From Egibacteraceae bacterium (GTDB lineage Bacteria; Actinomycetota; Nitriliruptoria; Euzebyales; Egibacteraceae), in contig JAUJNX010000001.1 in the NCBI GenBank assembly GCA_030447925.1, positions 798,767-862,766 of the forward strand: 64,000 nt of DNA, given 5' to 3'. The notes below the pieces were generated by a model. It worked only from the letters and a program-made list of their open reading frames with translations. It had not been told where the DNA came from and searched no databases. The translations under genes and the position numbers were made by a program. Below are positions 8,089 through 16,251 of the stretch, piece by piece; positions within the stretch are counted from its first letter, which is position 1; each line of letters starts with the position of its first letter.

Positions 8089-9012
8089 TTAGAGCCCACC
8101 CTGGAACGTGTCGCAGGCGTTGACGTCCCCGCCGTCGAAGCCCCGGCGGAACCAGGTGGACCGCTGCTCGGCCGACCCGTGGGTCCACGACTCCCGGTCG
8201 ACCTCGACGCCCGCCTGCTGCTGGATGCGGTCGTCCCCGACGGCGCTCGCGGCGGCCAGCCCCTCCTCGACGTCCCCGGGGTCCAACCCCTCGGCGCCCT
8301 CGCTCTCGTTGACCGCGTGCGCCCACACCCCCGCGAAGCAGTCGGCCTGCAGCTCCAGGCGCACCGACAGCTCGTTGGCGGCGTCCGGGTCGGACTGCTG
8401 GGCCTGGCGCACCTGGGACGACACCCCCAGGACGTTCTGGACGTGGTGACCGTACTCGTGGGCGATGACGTAGGCCTGGGCGAAGTCGCCGGGCGCGCCG
8501 AAGCGGCTGCGCAGCTCGCGGAAGAAGTCCAGGTCGATGTAGGCCTGCTGGTCGGCGGGGCAGTAGAAGGGCCCGGTGGCCTCGGTCCCCGTGCCGCATG
8601 CCGTCTGGGTTTGACCCTCGAACAGGACCAGCGTGGTCGGCTGGTACTGCTGCCCGGCGGCGGCGAACTCGGCCGCCCAGAACTCCTGGAGGCTGCCGTC
8701 CAGCCGGTCCATGTAGTCGACGAGCTCCGCGTCGGGGTCGGGCACCCCGGGCGCGCCCGCCGGGGCGGCGCCGGTGCCCTGCCCGAACGGGTCCAGCCCG
8801 GGGTCGATCGCCGTGCCGCCCCCGCCCCCGCCGCCGAGGTTGCCGCCGAGGAAGACCACGAGCAGCACGACGAGGATCCCGCCGATCCCGCCGCCGACCG
8901 GCAGGCCGAGACCGCGCCCCCCGCCGCCCCCGAAGCCGCCGCCCCCGAAGCCGCCGCCCGCACCCCGGCGGTCCTCGACCCGCGTGCCCGCACGCCTGCG
9001 CAACCTGACCAT
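8089..9012 (-). CDS. Neutral zinc metallopeptidase (YpfJ family)
   Basis: 307 residues. A Gly-rich cytoplasmic start is followed by one membrane segment (GIGGILVVLLVVFLGG), a Gly-rich linker and a large extracytoplasmic domain. The catalytic HExxH is clear in VIAHEYGHHVQNVLG; downstream ELQADCFAGVWAH supplies the third zinc-ligand region, and a WTHGSAEQR segment near the C-terminus is typical of the family. It probably acts as a membrane-anchored zinc peptidase outside the cytoplasm. Its stop lies 58 bases upstream of the repeat-protein start on the same strand, so it could be part of that unit, although the family is widespread in actinobacteria as a stand-alone gene. Confidence 0.88.
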   Translation of the reverse strand: MVRLRRRAGTRVEDRRGAGGGFGGGGFGGGGGRGLGLPVGGGIGGILVVLLVVFLGGNLGGGGGGGTAIDPGLDPFGQGTGAAPAGAPGVPDPDAELVDYMDRLDGSLQEFWAAEFAAAGQQYQPTTLVLFEGQTQTACGTGTEATGPFYCPADQQAYIDLDFFRELRSRFGAPGDFAQAYVIAHEYGHHVQNVLGVSSQVRQAQQSDPDAANELSVRLELQADCFAGVWAHAVNESEGAEGLDPGDVEEGLAAASAVGDDRIQQQAGVEVDRESWTHGSAEQRSTWFRRGFDGGDVNACDTFQGGL

Positions 9013-9052
9013 GGTCCTGGGGTACCCGGTGGCGGGGCGGCTACGCCGGGCG

Positions 9053-10606
9053 TCAGACCCAGCTGGGGATCCAGATGCGCAGGTCCCACGAGGCGCGGGG
9101 GATCTCCGCGCCGGTGAGGACCGGCAGGAAGAACAGGAACGCCGCGACGGTGGCGATCGCGACCACCGCGGGGACCCACCGGGTGGACTCCCGGGTGGCG
9201 GCCCGGCCGCACGCGTACGCGAGCGACAGGCACAGGAACGGGACGGCGGGGGTCATGTAGAACAGGAAGATCGGCCGCACGGCCACGAACCACGGCAGGG
9301 TCTGGGCCAGCAGGAACCCCAGGATCGCCCCCGCCCGCCAGTCCCGGCGCCACACCGCGAAGTAGCCGAGCACGGGGTGCGCGAGCAGGGCCAGCCACCA
9401 GACCAGCGGGTTGCCGATGCCCAGGATCTCCTCGACGCTGCCCTGCGCGGTCACGCAGCCGTTGGCCGGGGGGTTGGCGGGGTCGTCGCAGGACTCGAAG
9501 TAGTAGGCGACCGGCCGGGTCATCAGGAACCACGTCCACGGGCTGGCGCGGTAGGGGTGCTCGGCCTGGAGGGACCCGTGGAAGCGGGCGATCGCCTCCT
9601 GCTCGTCGAGCCAGCCGCGGCCCATCTCGACCACGCTCACGCCCGCGCAGTCGCCCTCGGGGCAGTCCTCCGCTCCGGGGCGGGTGCCCTCGTAGCTGGC
9701 GAACCAGCCGGCGTAGGACAGCAGGTACACGAGCAGCGGCACGGCGACGAGGGTCGCGAGGCCGCTGGCCACGATCCGCAGCGGGCGCACCAGCGCCCGG
9801 CCGGTCAGCTCCTGGCGCCAGGTCAGCTCGCTGACCAGGACGAAGACCCCGGCGGCGGCGATGGCCAGCAGCGCGGACCACTTGGTGCCCAGCGCCAGCC
9901 CGAACGCGACCCCGGCCAGCCAGCGGTAGGGGTGCGGTCGGCGGGGCAGCGCGCCGCCCCCGGCGACGACCGCGGCCGCGGTCCGGGCTCCCGCCCACTG
10001 CTGGTCGCGGTCCACCAGCAGCAGCCAGAACCCGGTGGTGATGAACAGCGAGAGGAAGACGTCGAGCATCGCGATGCGGCTCATGGTGAACGCGAGCCCG
10101 TCCACGGCCAGCAGCAGCGCGCCGAGCGCCGCGATGCCGCGCCGCCGGAACAGCCGCACCCCGGCGAGGTACAGGACCAGGACGTTCAGCGTCCCGGCGA
10201 CCGCGGACGCGAACCGCCACGACGCCGCGTCCTGGGCGACCGGGAGCAGCTCCTCGTCGTCGTCCTGGATCGGCAGCAGGCGCCCGCGGTCGTCGACGTC
10301 GCCCAGCAGCGCGATGCCCGCCGCGATCAGCCACTTGCCCACCGGTGGGTGGACGACGAAGCCCTCCTCGACCCCGCGGGTCAGGTACTGCTCGGCGTCG
10401 TGGGCGTAGTAGACCTCGTCGAAGTAGGTGCGCGGCGGGTAGCCCAGACCGGCGAAGCGCACCGTCCCGGCCACCAGCACCAGGACGACGGGGAGCAGCA
10501 GCGCGGCGCGCGACCGCCGCGGCGGGCCGCCGTGGTCACGCGGCGACCGCGGTGCGGGCACACTCGGCGCGTCGTCGGTGGCCGCGGTCTCCAGGTCGGT
10601 CGCCAT
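9053..10606 (-). CDS. Dolichyl-phosphate-mannose--protein mannosyltransferase (PMT)
   Basis: 517 residues from ATG 10606 with about eleven membrane segments. The N-terminal loop carries the PMT motif (YFDEVYYAHDAEQYL, with the acidic residues that bind the lipid-linked sugar), and later KWLIAAGIALLGD, RIAMLDVFLSLF and LGTKWSALLAIA match actinobacterial Pmt. It transfers mannose from polyprenyl-phosphate-mannose to Ser/Thr of secreted proteins during Sec export. It is divergent from rsmI with only 24 bases between start codons, the arrangement found across actinobacteria, which supports both calls. Confidence 0.93.
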   Translation of the reverse strand: MATDLETAATDDAPSVPAPRSPRDHGGPPRRSRAALLLPVVLVLVAGTVRFAGLGYPPRTYFDEVYYAHDAEQYLTRGVEEGFVVHPPVGKWLIAAGIALLGDVDDRGRLLPIQDDDEELLPVAQDAASWRFASAVAGTLNVLVLYLAGVRLFRRRGIAALGALLLAVDGLAFTMSRIAMLDVFLSLFITTGFWLLLVDRDQQWAGARTAAAVVAGGGALPRRPHPYRWLAGVAFGLALGTKWSALLAIAAAGVFVLVSELTWRQELTGRALVRPLRIVASGLATLVAVPLLVYLLSYAGWFASYEGTRPGAEDCPEGDCAGVSVVEMGRGWLDEQEAIARFHGSLQAEHPYRASPWTWFLMTRPVAYYFESCDDPANPPANGCVTAQGSVEEILGIGNPLVWWLALLAHPVLGYFAVWRRDWRAGAILGFLLAQTLPWFVAVRPIFLFYMTPAVPFLCLSLAYACGRAATRESTRWVPAVVAIATVAAFLFFLPVLTGAEIPRASWDLRIWIPSWV

Positions 10607-10630
10607 GGGTCGGGATCATAGGAGGGCGGG

Positions 10631-11458
10631 GTGACGACCGGCAGGCTGGTGCTCGTCGCGACGCCGATCGGCAACCTGGGCGACCTGTCGCCGCGGGCGG
10701 CCGACGCGCTGCGGTCGGCCGACCTCGTCGCCGCCGAGGACACGCGGCGGACCCGCGTCCTGCTCGACCACATCGGCGCCCGCGTCCCGCTCACCAGCGT
10801 CCACGACCACAACGAGGACCGCCGGGCCGGCCCGCTGCTGGACCGCGTCGAGGCCGGCGAGACCGTCGTCGTGGTCACCGACGCGGGCACCCCCGGCCTC
10901 GCGGACCCCGGCTTCGTCCTGGTCCGCGCCGCGCGCGAGCGCGGCCTGCCCGTGGAGGGCGTCCCCGGGCCCGCCGCCGCGCTGCACGCGCTGGTCCTGT
11001 CCGGGCTGCCGATGGACCGCTTCGCGTTCGAGGGGTTCCTGCCGCGCCGGGGCGGGCAGCGCGCGCGCCGCCTGGCCGAGCTGGCCGGCGATCCGCGGAC
11101 CCTGGTCTTCTACGTCGCCCCCCACCGGGCGGCGGAGGACCTCGCCGCGATGGCGGCGGCGCTGGGCGACCGCGAGGCGGCCGTCGCCCGCGAGCTGACC
11201 AAGCTGCACGAGGAGGTCCGCACGGGGCGGCTGGCCGAGCTGGCCGCGTGGGCCGGCGAGGGCGTCCGCGGCGAGGTCACCGTCGTGGTCACCGGCGCGC
11301 CGGACGCACAGGAGGCCGCCGGACCCGAGGAGCTGGCCGGGCGCGTCGCGGCGCTGGTCGGCGCGGGCATGGACCGGCGCGAGGCGACCGCGGCGGTCGC
11401 GCGCGAGGCGGGGGTCCCGCGCCGCGCGGTCTACCAGGCGGTCCTCGACGCCCGCTGA
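10631..11458 (+). CDS. rsmI: 16S rRNA (cytidine-1402-2'-O)-methyltransferase
   Basis: 275 residues from a GTG start with the ribosome site AGGAGGG seven bases upstream. Motifs of the tetrapyrrole-methylase fold used by RsmI are present: LVATPIGNLGDLSPRAADAL at the start, AEDTRRTRVLLDHI, VTDAGTPGLADPG and PGPAAALHALVLSGLP, with FEGFLPRR further on. A C-terminal helix-turn-helix-like tail (GVPRRAVYQAVLDAR) is typical. It 2'-O-methylates C1402 of 16S rRNA, together with RsmH, to tune decoding. The gene is divergent from pmt and precedes flhB on the same strand, separated by an 87-base gap with a candidate flagellar promoter. Confidence 0.96.
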   Translation: MTTGRLVLVATPIGNLGDLSPRAADALRSADLVAAEDTRRTRVLLDHIGARVPLTSVHDHNEDRRAGPLLDRVEAGETVVVVTDAGTPGLADPGFVLVRAARERGLPVEGVPGPAAALHALVLSGLPMDRFAFEGFLPRRGGQRARRLAELAGDPRTLVFYVAPHRAAEDLAAMAAALGDREAAVARELTKLHEEVRTGRLAELAAWAGEGVRGEVTVVVTGAPDAQEAAGPEELAGRVAALVGAGMDRREATAAVAREAGVPRRAVYQAVLDAR

Positions 11459-11470
11459 CCGGGGGCGGCC

Positions 11471-11498
11471 TCAAGCCGGGCGGACCGGCGGTCGAGGG
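11471..11498 (+). promoter_or_regulatory. Candidate flagellar sigma-28-like promoter of flhB (weak)
   Basis: TCAA at 11471-11474 and GTCGAGGG at 11491-11498 are separated by 16 bases, the spacing seen at five better matches upstream of cheA, the M23 gene, flbD, fliC and flgE. The -10-like box matches poorly (G-x-CGA only). It lies in the 87-base gap between rsmI and flhB. Confidence 0.3.
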
Positions 11499-11545
11499 TA
11501 AGGCTGGCCGCACCCCCCGGCCCGACCGCCGCCGCCGGAGCGTCC

Positions 11546-12592
11546 GTGGGCAAGAACGACGACAAGACCGAGAAGGCGACCCCCCAGCGCCGGCAGAAGG
11601 CCCGCGCGGAGGGCCAGGTCGCCCGCTCGCAGGAGGTGGCGGTCGTGGTCTCGCTGGCCGGCGGCGCGCTCGCGCTGCGCGCGCTGACGGGCCCGGGCAT
11701 GGCCGCGCTGCGCCGGGAGACCACCGTGCTGCTGGGCACGGGGGCGCCCGACATCACCGCGCTGGGCGACGTGGGGCGCCGGGCCCTGGTGGCGGCCGTC
11801 GCGCTGGGCGGCCCGTTCCTGGCGGTCGCCGTGGCCGGGGCCGTGGTCGCCGGCGTGGCCCAGACCGGGCTGTCGGTGGCGCCCAAGGCCGCGGCGCCGA
11901 AGCTGTCCCACCTCAGCCCCGCGCGCGGGCTGCAGCGGCTGAAGCCGTCCGAGGCCCTGTGGGAGCTGGCGCGCACGGCGGTCAAGCTGGGGCTGCTGGT
12001 CGCGGTGGTCTGGCCGCCGCTGCGGGTCATGCTGGACGCGCCGCCGACGGCCCGCAGCCTGGACGCGGGCGTCACGATCGTGGGCGACCAGGTCTGGACC
12101 CTGCTCGTGCGCGGCCTGCTCGTCGCCGCCCTCGTCGCGGTGGGGGACTACGCGTACAACCGGCGCAAGACGTCCCGGAAGCTGCGCATGAGCAAGCAGG
12201 AGGTCAAGCAGGAGTTCCGCAACAGCGAGGGCGACCCGCTGATCAAGGGCATGCGCCGCCGCCGGCACCACGAGCTCAGCCGCAACCGGATGCTGTTCGA
12301 GACCGCGCGCGCCGACGTGATCGTGACCAACCCGACCCACCTCGCGGTGGCGCTGCGCTTCGCGCCCGGCGAGGCGGCCCCGCGGGTCGTGGCCAAGGGC
12401 GCGGACCACCTGGCGGCGCGCATCCGCGCGACGGCCCATCGCCACGGCGTGCCGGTCCGCCAGGACGTGGCCCTGGCCCGGGCCCTGCACCGCTCCTGCA
12501 AGGTCGGCGCCTACGTGCCCGCCGGGCTCTACGAGGCCGTCGCCGTCGTGCTCGCCTACGCCTACCGGCTCACCGGGCGGGCCGCCGCGTGA
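11546..12592 (+). CDS. flhB: Flagellar export gate substrate-specificity switch protein FlhB
   Basis: 348 residues from a GTG start. The N-terminus KTEKATPQRRQKARAEGQVA is the FlhB/YscU hallmark; four membrane segments follow (about residues 30-200). The cytoplasmic domain holds the autocleavage site N262-P-T-H (TNPTHLAVALRF), cut between Asn and Pro to switch export from rod/hook to filament proteins. Near-ideal length. It starts the first motility block and is followed after 25 bases by flhA. The partner gate genes fliP, fliQ and fliR are not in the window; they probably lie beyond fliM. Confidence 0.96.
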   Translation: MGKNDDKTEKATPQRRQKARAEGQVARSQEVAVVVSLAGGALALRALTGPGMAALRRETTVLLGTGAPDITALGDVGRRALVAAVALGGPFLAVAVAGAVVAGVAQTGLSVAPKAAAPKLSHLSPARGLQRLKPSEALWELARTAVKLGLLVAVVWPPLRVMLDAPPTARSLDAGVTIVGDQVWTLLVRGLLVAALVAVGDYAYNRRKTSRKLRMSKQEVKQEFRNSEGDPLIKGMRRRRHHELSRNRMLFETARADVIVTNPTHLAVALRFAPGEAAPRVVAKGADHLAARIRATAHRHGVPVRQDVALARALHRSCKVGAYVPAGLYEAVAVVLAYAYRLTGRAAA

Positions 12593-12617
12593 GCCGCCCG
12601 GCGCGTGAGGTGCAGGC

Positions 12618-14669
12618 ATGAGCGGGCTGCGCAAGGCCGCCGTCCCGCTCATGCTGGTGGGCACGGCGCTGATGATGATCGTGCCCCTGCCGCCGGTCCT
12701 GCTGGACCTGCTGCTGGCGGCCAACATCGCGCTGTCGGTCGTGATCCTGCTGACCGTCCTGACCCTGCAGGACACCCTCGAGCTGTCGATCTTCCCGTCG
12801 CTGCTGCTGGTCACCACCATGTTCCGGCTGGGGCTCAACGTCTCCTCGACCCGCCTGATCCTGCTCGAGGGCCAGGCCGGCAAGGTCATCGAGACCTTCG
12901 GCAACTTCGTGATCGGCGGGTCGGTCCTGGTCGGCCTCGTGGTCTTCCTGATCCTGGTCGTCATCCAGTTCGTGGTCATCACCAACGGGGCGGGCCGCGT
13001 CGCGGAGGTCGCCGCGCGCTTCGCCCTGGACGCCATGCCCGGCAAACAGATGGCCATCGACGCCGACCTGGCCGCGGGCATGATCGACGAGGACAGCGCG
13101 CGCGAGCGCCGCCTCCGCATCCAGAACGAGTCGACCTTCTACGGCGCGATGGACGGCGCCAGCAAGTTCGTGAAGGGCGACGCGATGGCGGGGATCATCA
13201 TCGTCGCCATCAACCTGGTCGGCGGCTTCGCGATCGGCGTCATCTCCAAGGGCCTGCCGCTGGGCGAGGCGATCAACACCTACGCCCTGCTGACCGTCGG
13301 CGACGGCCTGGTGTCCCAGATCCCCGCGCTGCTCATGTCCCTGGCCACCGGTCTGCTCGTCACCCGGGTGGGCAGCGACGGCGATCTGAGCCCCGCGCTG
13401 GGCGCGCAGCTGTTCACCGCCAGCCGCGCGCTGCGGCCCGCCGCGGTCGTCGTCGCCGTCATCGGCCTGCTGCCGGGGCTGCCGAAGGTGCCGTTCGCCG
13501 TGCTCGCCGCGGGGCTGTGGGTCCTGGGCAGCCGCGCGGAGCGCACCGAGCAGGAGGAGGCCGCGCGCCCGGCCGCGGGGACCGCGTCGCTGGCGCCGTC
13601 GCCCGACGACCCCGAGGCGCTGGTCGCCCAGCTCCGCGTCGAGCCGCTGGAGCTGCACCTCGCCTACGACATCCTCGACCTCATCGACCCGGGCCGCGGC
13701 GGGGACCTCCTGGACCGCGTCCGGGCGCTGCGGTCCCAGATCGCCATGGAGCTCGGCGTGGTGATGCCCAGCGTGCGCACCCGCGACGACGTGTCCCTCC
13801 CGCCGTCGGCCTACGTGATCCTGCTCTCCGGGGTCGAGGTCGCCCGCGGGTCGGCCCCCCCGGACCGCGTGCTGGCCCTCCCGGCCGGGGACGGCTCCGA
13901 GCTGCGCGGGATCGCCGCCGAGGCGACCACCGAGCCGGTGTTCGGGCTGGCCGCCTACTGGGTCCCGCTGCCGTCGCGGCCCGCGGCCATCGCCGCCGGC
14001 GCCACCGTGGTCGATCGCTCGTCGGTGATCGTCACCCACCTGGCCGAGGTGGTCCGCGAGGGCGCCGGGGAGCTGCTGTCCCGCCAGCACGTCCAGCTGC
14101 TGGTCGAGAGCCTGCGCGTCGACGAGCCCCTGCTGGCCGGCGAGGTGGGCACCGAGATCCTGCCCATCGGGACCCTGCACGCGGTGCTGCGCGGGCTGCT
14201 GGCCGAGCGGGTGGCCATCCGCGACCTCGCCCGCATCGTCGAGGCGGTGTCCGCGCGGGCCCGTGACACCCGCTCCGTCGAGCAGCTGGTGGCGGCCGCG
14301 CGGGTCGCGATCGGGGCGGCGCTCGTCGCCCGCGTCGCCCCGGACCGCCGCCTGGGCGTCGTGACCCTGGAGCCTGCGCTCGAGGGCGCGCTGCACGAGG
14401 CGCTGCGCGAGGTCGACGGCGTGCTGCACCTGGTCCTGGACCCCGAGCGCTCCGCCGCGGTGGCCGAGGAGGCGCGGGCGCTGGCCGCCCGCACCGCCGG
14501 CGGGGACGTGCCCACCGCGGTGGTCTGCGGCCAGCTCGTCCGCCGGCCGCTGTCGCGGCTGCTGGCCGGGGCCGGGGTCGCGCTGCCGGTGCTGGCCTAC
14601 CCGGAGCTCCCGTCCCATCTCGAGGTCGTGCCCCAGGGGGTGATCGGTGGTGTCCGTGTCAGCACGTGA
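12618..14669 (+). CDS. flhA: Flagellar biosynthesis export gate protein FlhA
   Basis: 683 residues from ATG 12618. Eight membrane segments occupy the first half, with the conserved stretch FRLGLNVSSTRLIL, the FHIPEP-region loop around [19 protein letters not shown] and MPGKQMAIDADL, and ESTFYGAMDGASKFVKGDA. The second half is the cytoplasmic domain that forms the nonameric docking ring for chaperone-substrate complexes. Length and motifs are normal. It overlaps the next, FlhF-like gene by about 20 bases, so translation is probably coupled. Confidence 0.97.
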   Translation: MSGLRKAAVPLMLVGTALMMIVPLPPVLLDLLLAANIALSVVILLTVLTLQDTLELSIFPSLLLVTTMFRLGLNVSSTRLILLEGQAGKVIETFGNFVIGGSVLVGLVVFLILVVIQFVVITNGAGRVAEVAARFALDAMPGKQMAIDADLAAGMIDEDSARERRLRIQNESTFYGAMDGASKFVKGDAMAGIIIVAINLVGGFAIGVISKGLPLGEAINTYALLTVGDGLVSQIPALLMSLATGLLVTRVGSDGDLSPALGAQLFTASRALRPAAVVVAVIGLLPGLPKVPFAVLAAGLWVLGSRAERTEQEEAARPAAGTASLAPSPDDPEALVAQLRVEPLELHLAYDILDLIDPGRGGDLLDRVRALRSQIAMELGVVMPSVRTRDDVSLPPSAYVILLSGVEVARGSAPPDRVLALPAGDGSELRGIAAEATTEPVFGLAAYWVPLPSRPAAIAAGATVVDRSSVIVTHLAEVVREGAGELLSRQHVQLLVESLRVDEPLLAGEVGTEILPIGTLHAVLRGLLAERVAIRDLARIVEAVSARARDTRSVEQLVAAARVAIGAALVARVAPDRRLGVVTLEPALEGALHEALREVDGVLHLVLDPERSAAVAEEARALAARTAGGDVPTAVVCGQLVRRPLSRLLAGAGVALPVLAYPELPSHLEVVPQGVIGGVRVST

Positions 14670-15907
14670 TGACGAGACCGACGAGATCGTCGTCGAGGCG
14701 GCGACCACCGAGGGCGCGCTCGCCCAGGTGGCCTCCCGGCTGGGGCCCGGCGCGCGCATCGCCTCGGCGGAGAAGGTGCTGCGCGGCGGGGTCGGCGGGT
14801 TCTTCCAGCGCGAGGTCGTGCAGGTGCGCGCGGTGCGCGACGCCGACGCCGAGGAGGGCGGCGCGGAGGCGCCGGCGCCGCGCATCGACCGGCTGCTGGC
14901 CGACCTGTCCGCCGACGCCGACGGCGACGAGCGCAGCTTCTCGGAGGTCCTCCGCGAGCGCCTCGGTGCCGCGGGGACAGCGGGCGCCCCAGAGCCGGGT
15001 TCCAGCCCACCGCGACCCTGGTCCCCGCCGCAGGCGGCGGACCCCGGGGACGCGGCCCGGGTGCGGCCCTCGGCCACCCCCGCCCCCCCGCACACCTGGC
15101 CGCCCCCGCCCCCGCCCGCCGCAGCCGCCCCCGCGCCCCCGCCCGCCGCAGCCGCCCCCGCGCCCCCGCCCGCCGCAGCCGCCCCCCCCCCCCCCGCCGG
15201 CCGTGTCACCGCCGCTGGCGGCGGACGCCGAGCCCCGCACCTCGGCGGCGGCCACCGCCCCCGTGCGCCCCGGACCAGCCGTGTCGCCGCCGCCTGCCGA
15301 GCCGCCCGCGCCCGCCGCGGCGGCCGGGCCGAGTGGCGTGGCGCGGGCGACGCACGGGGGCGCCGGCCGGCAGCCCGCAGTGGAGCCGCGCCAACCTGGT
15401 GCGCCTCGGCCTGCCGCGCCTGGTGACCGACGCCATCGCCGACCTGGACCCCGCCGAGGACCTGCGCTGGGCGCACGCGGTGGCCCAGGCGGTCGCCCCC
15501 TGTGCCGCCCGCTGCCGTCCGGCGACCAGCTGCTGGTCGGCCCCGCGGCCGACCAGCTCGCCGTGCGCTTGGGCCTGCCCGTGGGTGAGCCGGGTCACGA
15601 GGTCCCCGAGGGCTCGTTCGGGGTCCGGCTCGGCGACAGCGACGTCGAGCGCGCGTGGCTGCACGCGACACGCGGCGGACGCTGGCTCCACCTCGTCGTC
15701 GGCGACGGCGCCTACCGGCGCCTGCTGTTCGACGAGCCCGTCGCGGTGTCGTGGGCCGGGCGCGCGCACCTGCCGGCGGCCGTCGCGCTGGCGGCCGACC
15801 TCGACCTGGTGCTGGGCCACGGCCTGACCGGGACCCGCACGCCGCCCGCGCGTGCCGTGCCCGCCGAGATCGCGCTGGCGTTGCGCGCGTCGCTGCCCAC
15901 GGCGTGA
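14650..15907 (+). CDS. FlhF-like protein without a recognisable P-loop; three apparent frameshifts
   Basis: Starts at GTG 14650 (or 14647) inside the end of flhA. The first 60 residues match the FlhF N-domain (ALAQVASRLGPGARIASAEK and GGVGGFF). A long Pro/Ala linker follows, then a C-terminal domain beginning ANLVRLGLPRLVTDAI. To read it through, three single bases must be restored in G/C runs: in the poly-C at about 15181-15195, the G run at 15356-15360 and the C run near 15487-15491. Where FlhF has its GTP-binding P-loop, this protein reads LLVGPAADQLAVRLGLP, with no GKT/GKS. I infer an FlhF relative that has lost GTP binding, possibly a placement or scaffolding factor for the flagellar base. 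A sequencing artefact could mask part of the domain. Confidence 0.65.
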
Positions 15908-16188
15908 CCAGCGGGCCGCTCCGCCGCCTGGTCGGCACGGCCGGCCTGGTCGCGCTGGCGCCGACCGCGCTGCTGTTCGCGTCCGGCAGCATCACCCCGG
16001 TCGAGGCGGGGGTGCGGGCGCTGGTGACCCTCGCCGCGACCGTCGTCATCGGCCGCGTGGCGGCCTGGTGGCTGGACCACCTGGCGTCGTCGTTCGAACG
16101 CGACGAGCCGGCGCCCGAGCCCGCGCCCGAGCCCGAGCCCGCCAGGCGGCGGAGGGGCGACGCGGACAACGGCGCTCAACCTCGGTGA
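15904..16188 (+). CDS. Small membrane protein of unknown function in the flagellar/chemotaxis block
   Basis: 94 residues from a GTG start that overlaps the stop of the FlhF-like gene (GTGA), which argues for co-translation. Two hydrophobic segments (LVGTAGLVALAPTALLFAS and a second around LVTLAATVVIGRVAAWWL) are followed by a charged tail with repeated Pro-Glu (PEPAPEPEPARR). No family is recognised. The position between the FlhF-like gene and cheA suggests a role at the flagellar base or in placing chemoreceptors, but that is speculation. Confidence 0.65.
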   Translation: MTSGPLRRLVGTAGLVALAPTALLFASGSITPVEAGVRALVTLAATVVIGRVAAWWLDHLASSFERDEPAPEPAPEPEPARRRRGDADNGAQPR

Positions 16189-16203
16189 CGCGCGTTCCGA
16201 CAT
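16176..16203 (+). promoter_or_regulatory. Candidate sigma-28-like promoter of the chemotaxis operon
   Basis: TCAA (16176-16179), a 16-base spacer, then TCCGACAT (16196-16203). This matches the layout TCAA-N16-GCCGATCC found upstream of several flagellar units here. It overlaps the 3' end of the small membrane-protein gene and lies about 50 bases before the chosen cheA start. Confidence 0.5.
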
Positions 16204-16251
16204 CACTGCACGTGAACCCTGGGATGCACGGTGTGGGAGGAGGTGGAGTGC

